Source: E44-bin89 sp034409565
GTDB taxonomy: Bacteria > Chloroflexota > Dehalococcoidia > Dehalococcoidales > RBG-16-60-22
Assembly: GCA_034409565.1 (NCBI GenBank)
Contig: DAOUMS010000001.1
Coordinates: 62,001-126,000, forward strand
DNA length: 64,000 nt
Direction of reading: 5' to 3'
In this document: piece after piece, positions 59,785 through 64,000 of the stretch
Position numbering within the stretch: the stretch's first letter is position 1
How the letters are laid out: each line of letters begins with the position of its first letter
The notes under the pieces: generated by a model
Seen by the model: only the letters and a program-made list of their open reading frames with translations
The model's database searches: none
What the model was told of the DNA's origin: nothing
Made by a program: the position numbers and the translations under genes

Positions 59785-60189
59785 ATGATTAAAATTACCG
59801 AGCAGCCAATCTCGCCGGAAGCCGTGGTCAATGAGGTCAAGACTCGCGGCAGCGGTTGCGTTGCTACATATGTGGGTCTGATTCGCGACCGTTCCCGTGG
59901 CAAGGCGGTTCAGTCCGTAGTCTATGAGGACGTTTCCGGGAAAGCCGAGCAGAGGCTGCAGGAAATCGCGGATGAAATCCAGCGGCGGTGGCCGGTGGAT
60001 AATGTGGCCATTTGCCACCGCGTCGGCCGGCTCAACGTCGGCGATATCAATCTGGTCGTGGCCATCGCGGCCGCCCACCGTGCCGATGGGTTTGCCGCCT
60101 GCCAGTATGCCATCGACCAGTTCAAGCATAAATTACCGACCGGGAAAACAGAGACCTATCAGGATGGCAGTGTCTGGGTTGAGGGGTGA
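59785..60189 (+). CDS. moaE: Molybdopterin synthase catalytic subunit
   Basis: 134 residues; MoaE transfers sulfur from MoaD thiocarboxylate to precursor Z to make molybdopterin. Conserved regions: GCVATYVGLIRDRSRGKAV, YEDVSGKAEQRLQEI, AICHRVGRLNVGDINLVVA and the active-site lysines near KHKLPTGKTETY. MoaD and other mo-cofactor genes are not adjacent. TATAAT lies at 59764-59769 and AGGGAG before the ATG, giving a short leader. Confidence 0.94.
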   Translation: MIKITEQPISPEAVVNEVKTRGSGCVATYVGLIRDRSRGKAVQSVVYEDVSGKAEQRLQEIADEIQRRWPVDNVAICHRVGRLNVGDINLVVAIAAAHRADGFAACQYAIDQFKHKLPTGKTETYQDGSVWVEG

Positions 60190-60197
60190 GAGTAACG

Positions 60198-61163
60198 CTA
60201 TTTTTTACGGGCCACTACGTACTCAGCCAGGCCGAGCAGTGCCTCCCGGCTGTTGTTTTCCGGCAGGCCTTTAAGGTTCTGGCAGGCCCGGGCGCTGTAT
60301 TCTGAAGCCACGGCGTAGCATTCGTCCACTATCGGCGAATTGCGTATCATTTCTATCGCCTGCTGGATGTTTTCGTGATCCTCTTTACTCTTAAAGCGTT
60401 GTTTCACCGGGTTATCTTCAGGGTAACGTTCCATCAGCAACATAGCCGGCAGGGTAAGGGTTCCCTGCGCCAGGTCGGAGCCGACCGGCTTGCCCAGTTC
60501 TTCCTCGGTGCCGATAAAGTCCAGGATATCGTCCACAATCTGAAAGGCAATACCCAAGTGATGCCCGTAATCTATGAGCATTTTGATTGATTTTTCCGGG
60601 GCCCCGCTCAGGACGGCTCCGGACTCGGTGGCGAGGCAGAACAGGGAGGCGGTTTTGCCGGATATTTTCTTGAAGTACTGCTCCCGGGTCTGTTTCAGAT
60701 TGTAGGCGCTGAAGAACTGGTTCAGTTCACCGCTGGAGATGGTGGCCAGCGTCTGTGAGAAGAGCTTGATGACGCGTGGGCACTTGGTATCGGAGACAAA
60801 TTCACCCGCCTTGGCGAAGAGATAATCGCCGAGGAGTACGGCCGGTTCCGTGCCCCAGAGATTGTAGATGGTGGCCCGACCGCGCCTCGATGCTGACTTG
60901 TCAATGGCATCATCGTGGATAAGAGTGGCCGTGTGCATGAGTTCCACGGATGCGGCCATGGGCAGGAGGTATTCCAGATTATACTGATAGAATTTGCCCG
61001 ACAGCAGCGTCAGGGCGGGCCGGATGCCTTTCCCGCCGCCGCCCACCACATAGTCCAGTTGCTGGGAAAGCCAGGGGAAATCAACCCTGACAATCGACCT
61101 CAAGTATTCTTTTACCTGGGAGAGGTCTTCCTGTATGGACTGGTATATTGCGCTGAGTTCCAC
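60198..61163 (-). CDS. Polyprenyl synthetase (trans-isoprenyl diphosphate synthase)
   Basis: 321 residues, all-helical. First Asp-rich motif LIHDDAIDKSASRRGRAT and second QIVDDILDFIG bind Mg-diphosphate; GGGGKGIRPALTLLSG is the IPP-binding region. The residues before the first motif (VELMHTATL) suggest a medium or long chain product, such as the quinone side chain. Last gene of an operon with rsmI and metG. Confidence 0.93.
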   Translation of the reverse strand: MELSAIYQSIQEDLSQVKEYLRSIVRVDFPWLSQQLDYVVGGGGKGIRPALTLLSGKFYQYNLEYLLPMAASVELMHTATLIHDDAIDKSASRRGRATIYNLWGTEPAVLLGDYLFAKAGEFVSDTKCPRVIKLFSQTLATISSGELNQFFSAYNLKQTREQYFKKISGKTASLFCLATESGAVLSGAPEKSIKMLIDYGHHLGIAFQIVDDILDFIGTEEELGKPVGSDLAQGTLTLPAMLLMERYPEDNPVKQRFKSKEDHENIQQAIEMIRNSPIVDECYAVASEYSARACQNLKGLPENNSREALLGLAEYVVARKK

Positions 61164-61179
61164 AGGCCTCCTTTCTCAC

Positions 61180-62856
61180 CTATGACGGTGGCTGGCCGAG
61201 TTTCTTGGTCTCTTCCTCCACCAGGCTGTCGTCGAGTTTGGAGAAGAGGGGTTGCGGCGGTAGTAACTTTTGTCCCGGTGGCAATTCCTGCCAGTTCCAG
61301 CCGTGGGCTTCAATACTTCCGGTAAAACCTAAATACTCGCGCAGTTTCTGGGAACTGAAGGGCAGGAAGGGATAGAGCATGATTTTCAGGTTGGTGATTA
61401 TCTGAAGCGTCACGTAAAGCGATGTTGCTGCTGCCTGGCGGTTCTCCTTGATAACTTTCCAGGGGGACTTGTCATCCAGGTAGCGGTTGGCCTCCTGCGC
61501 TAGTGCCATGGCTGTCCGGATGGCCTCGCGGAAGTGGCAGCCATAGAGCAGTCCGTCTATCGTCTCCAGCGTTTTTTTGGCTCCAGAGAGGATTTCGTTG
61601 TCCTGGGCATCAAGCTCAGCCGGTTCGGGCACACTGCCGTCAAAGTTACGGTAAACGAAGGTGAGCACTCTATGTACCAGGTTGCCGTACGTGGCCACCA
61701 GCTCGTCGTTGTTGCGGCGTACAAACTCACGCCAGGAAAAATCAGTATCCGATGTCTCTGGCATGTTGATGGAGAGGAGGTAGCGCAGGGGGTCGGGTTC
61801 ATATTGGTCTAGGTAGTCAAGCAGCCAGACGGCCCAGTTTTTGCTTGTGGACAGCTTCCTGCCTTCGATGGTCAGGAACTCATTGGCCGGGACGTCATAG
61901 GGCAGGTTCAGGTTGTCCCCGTAGCCCATCAGCATGGCCGGCCAGATGAGGGAATGGAAGGGGATGTTGTCCTTGCCGATGAAGTAGTAGCTCTTGGTCG
62001 CGCTGTCCTGCCAGAACTCCCGCCATTTTTCGCCATCGCCGCTCAAGGCAGCCCATTCTTTGGCGGCGGACAGGTAGCCGATGACGGCCTCAAACCAGAC
62101 GTAGATTCTTTTGTCTTCAAAGCCTTCCAGTGGTACCGCCACCCCCCAGTCTATGTCACGGGTAATGGCCCGGTCTCTTAGCCCCTCCTCAAGGTAACGC
62201 AGGCTGAAGTTCTGCACGTTCGTCCGCCAGTGCGTCTGCTGCCTTACCCAGTCCAGCAGTCGTTCATTGAAGGCGGACAGCTTGAGGAAGAAATGTTCGG
62301 TATCCCGGAAAACAGGCGTGCCGCCGCAGATGCGGCATTGCGGGTCGGTGAGCTCAATAGGGTTTAGCGGTTTGCCGCAGGCCTCGCACTGGTCACCGCG
62401 CGCACCGGCAGAATTACAGTACGGGCATGTCCCCTCGATATAGCGGTCGGCGAGGAAACGCTGGCATTTGGGGCAGTAAGGCTGCGACAGCGTGTTCTTG
62501 AAAATATAACCGCGGTCGAGCAGGGTAAGAAAGATGTCCTGGGTAACCCGGGCGTGGTTTTCCGTGCCGGTGGTGGTGAAGAGGTCAAACGTGATGCCCA
62601 GCCTCTGCCAGCACTCAAGGAACTGCTTATGGTATCTGGCGGCAATTTCGGCTGGTTTTTTACCTTCCTGCTCGGCCTTGATGGTGATGGGTGTGCCGTG
62701 CTGGTCCGAGCCCGAGACCATCAGCACCTCATTGCCTTTGGTGCGGTGGTAGCGGGCAAATATATCCGGGGGCAGGTAGGCGCCGGCAATCTGCCCCAGA
62801 TGGAGGGAACCGTTGGCATACGGCCAGGCAACGCCGATGAATATTTTCTCGGTCAT
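61180..62856 (-). CDS. metG: Methionyl-tRNA synthetase
   Basis: 558 residues (two adjacent ATGs, 62859 and 62856, are possible). Class I enzyme: HIGH-type SLHLGQIAGAYLPPDIFARY, a zinc-knuckle insertion with four CxxC pairs (CPKC, CPYC, CEAC, CRIC), and KMSKS-type GRKLSTSKN; the anticodon domain follows with the C-terminal SSQKLREYLGF. There is no C-terminal tRNA-binding extension. 16 bp upstream of the polyprenyl synthetase gene. Confidence 0.96.
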   Translation of the reverse strand: MTEKIFIGVAWPYANGSLHLGQIAGAYLPPDIFARYHRTKGNEVLMVSGSDQHGTPITIKAEQEGKKPAEIAARYHKQFLECWQRLGITFDLFTTTGTENHARVTQDIFLTLLDRGYIFKNTLSQPYCPKCQRFLADRYIEGTCPYCNSAGARGDQCEACGKPLNPIELTDPQCRICGGTPVFRDTEHFFLKLSAFNERLLDWVRQQTHWRTNVQNFSLRYLEEGLRDRAITRDIDWGVAVPLEGFEDKRIYVWFEAVIGYLSAAKEWAALSGDGEKWREFWQDSATKSYYFIGKDNIPFHSLIWPAMLMGYGDNLNLPYDVPANEFLTIEGRKLSTSKNWAVWLLDYLDQYEPDPLRYLLSINMPETSDTDFSWREFVRRNNDELVATYGNLVHRVLTFVYRNFDGSVPEPAELDAQDNEILSGAKKTLETIDGLLYGCHFREAIRTAMALAQEANRYLDDKSPWKVIKENRQAAATSLYVTLQIITNLKIMLYPFLPFSSQKLREYLGFTGSIEAHGWNWQELPPGQKLLPPQPLFSKLDDSLVEEETKKLGQPPS

Positions 62857-62865
62857 CAAATAACC

Positions 62866-63102
62866 TCAATCATGTTCGGGAATGCCAGACTCAAGGAAGG
62901 TCAGTATCTGCTCACCTTTTTCCGTTTTGTACTGGGCGTAGCCCTTCTTCAGGCAGCATTCAACGCAGTAGCGTCTCGTTTCCCCTTCCTCGTCTTCAAT
63001 GCCGTCTCTTTCATCGACGGCGAGGTAGCGCTCCGGAAAGGGGATGAGGCGCTGGCACTCATCACATTTTACTTCCCCCAGTGAAATAATCCCACGACGC
63101 AT
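62866..63102 (-). CDS. Small hypothetical protein with two cysteine pairs
   Basis: 78 residues, no family recognised. Cys13/Cys16 (VKCDECQRLIPFPERYL) and Cys46/Cys49/Cys50 (RYCVECCLKKGYAQY) could form a treble-clef or zinc-ribbon site. It lies between rsmI (4 bp) and metG (6-9 bp), so it is certainly part of their transcript and likely real. Confidence 0.75.
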   Translation of the reverse strand: MRRGIISLGEVKCDECQRLIPFPERYLAVDERDGIEDEEGETRRYCVECCLKKGYAQYKTEKGEQILTFLESGIPEHD

Positions 63103-63106
63103 GGCT

Positions 63107-63970
63107 CTAACTCCTCTCCAGACTGTGACACGGATTATTTTTTGACTCCGGGGCCTTGTTCATTTTCAGCCAGGCCCGGTATAGCTCGCGGCGGGAAAGG
63201 CCGGTCTCGCCGGCTACTCTGGAGATGGCTTCCTTTGCCTTTACCCCGCTTTGATACATGTCACGCAGCCGTTTCTCAATATCACTATTTACTTTCTGTT
63301 CCTTTTCTTCTCCTTTGCCTGCGATGACCAGGGTGAACTCGCCTCTGGGCTCGGTGAAGCGGGTGATGGCTTGGCTTATGTTCCCCCGGAACACTTCCTC
63401 ATGAAGTTTGGTCAGCTCGCGGCAGACGGCCAGCTGCCGGTCGCCAAAAACCAGCTTCAGGTCATGGAGCGTCGACTGCAGCCGGTGCGGCGCTTCCAGG
63501 ATGACCAGAGTCCCCATTTCCTGAACTACTGATTCTAATGCCTGCTTTCGGGCGCTGGCCCGGCGGGGAAGGAAACCGAGGTAGAGAAAGCGGTCGGTGG
63601 GCAGCCCGGAGACCACCAGTGCCGTGATGACCGCTGACGAACCTGGTACCGGGACAACCGGAATGCCGGCTTGATTTGCCGCTCCGATAAGCTCGTAGCC
63701 GGGGTCGGATACCCCCGGCATTCCAGCCTCGGAAACCAGGGCCACATCACCTTCCTTCAGGTAATTTAAAATATAGTCAAGTTTGGTTTTTTTATTGTGC
63801 TCGTGATAACTGGTCATCGGCGTCTTAATATCGTAAGCGTTCAGCAGCCGTTTTGTTTTACGCGTATCCTCGGCCGCGATCAGCCTGACTTCACGCAGAA
63901 CTCTGAGGGCACGCAAAGTGATATCTTCCAGGTTGCCGATGGGGGTTGCCACCACGTACAAATTAGGCAT
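63107..63970 (-). CDS. rsmI: 16S rRNA (cytidine(1402)-2'-O)-methyltransferase
   Basis: 287 residues of the tetrapyrrole-methylase-like fold: LYVVATPIGNLEDITLRAL start, AAEDTRKTKRLLNAYDI, VSEAGMPGVSDPGYELI and VPGSSAVITALVVSGLPTDRF. Methylates C1402 in the decoding centre using SAM. The C-terminal part (ISRVAGETGLSRRELYRAWL) is the usual helical extension. First gene of the operon leading to metG; the window ends 30 bp upstream of its start. Confidence 0.95.
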   Translation of the reverse strand: MPNLYVVATPIGNLEDITLRALRVLREVRLIAAEDTRKTKRLLNAYDIKTPMTSYHEHNKKTKLDYILNYLKEGDVALVSEAGMPGVSDPGYELIGAANQAGIPVVPVPGSSAVITALVVSGLPTDRFLYLGFLPRRASARKQALESVVQEMGTLVILEAPHRLQSTLHDLKLVFGDRQLAVCRELTKLHEEVFRGNISQAITRFTEPRGEFTLVIAGKGEEKEQKVNSDIEKRLRDMYQSGVKAKEAISRVAGETGLSRRELYRAWLKMNKAPESKNNPCHSLERS

Positions 63971-64000
63971 GAATGCTCAATTTCCCTAACGTAAATATTA

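Overview
The window reads as a bacterial chromosome segment. It is most likely from the Chloroflexota and plausibly class Dehalococcoidia: this is inferred from overall protein character, the small DUF5679 zinc protein, zinc-binding forms of S4, S14 and L36, frequent TTG/GTG starts and the gene neighbourhoods. No 16S gene is present, so the placement is not proven. Both window ends fall outside complete genes.

Layout. (1) 1-5.5 kb: a racemase; a minus-strand unit of cupin, membrane protein and ABM-type protein with a partial gene duplication in its leader; trpS; and an rtcB-archease RNA-ligase pair. (2) 5.5-11.4 kb, plus strand: ahcY and metK (methyl cycle), a DAHP synthase, an ATP-pyrophosphatase of the Dph6 family and a phosphohexomutase. 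(3) 11.4-18.0 kb: a MacAB-like efflux operon, a small secreted protein and a response regulator/histidine kinase pair. All three transcription units carry an 11-bp-period direct repeat of PhoP/PhoB type in front of a -10 hexamer, which suggests one self-regulated envelope-stress circuit.

(4) 18.0-38.3 kb, minus strand: one nearly uninterrupted translation and transcription block. In transcription order it runs from rpsL, rpsG and fusA through S10, spc and alpha operon genes (with secY, adk, map, infA and rpoA) to rplQ, truA, rplM and rpsI. A strong promoter and a three-hairpin leader precede rpsL. tuf is absent between fusA and rpsJ, S3 has a long Lys/Ala/Glu tail, and several core genes use TTG starts. 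(5) 38.3-46.4 kb, minus strand: lipoate biosynthesis (lipA, lipB), E3 and E2 of a 2-oxoacid or acetoin dehydrogenase, an AcoX-like kinase, an AhpD-like protein, a D-2-hydroxyacid dehydrogenase, an HpcH aldolase and a DUF2148 ferredoxin-like protein. No E1 genes are in the window. An M42 peptidase follows.

(6) 47.74-56.80 kb: a genomic island of about 9 kb in a tRNA-Thr(CGU) gene. The first 42 nt of the tRNA are duplicated at the left end. The right end keeps the intact tRNA next to the C-terminal remnant of a tyrosine recombinase. Cargo is a small zinc protein, a double-VOC protein, a cyclase-family hydrolase, a TRAP transporter, an IclR regulator and an SDR, followed by fragments (Zn-ADH C-terminus, RhaD-like aldolase N-terminus). 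It looks like a catabolic island that has lost internal DNA and can probably no longer excise by itself.

(7) 56.8-64 kb: an AP-endonuclease-like TIM barrel, ftsH, moaE, and a minus-strand operon rsmI - zinc protein - metG - polyprenyl synthetase.

The best candidates for something new are the three-promoter PhoP-like regulon with its small secreted protein, the rpsL leader hairpins, the lipoyl/AcoX operon without E1, and the tRNA-split island with its deletion-fused aldolase/integrase.
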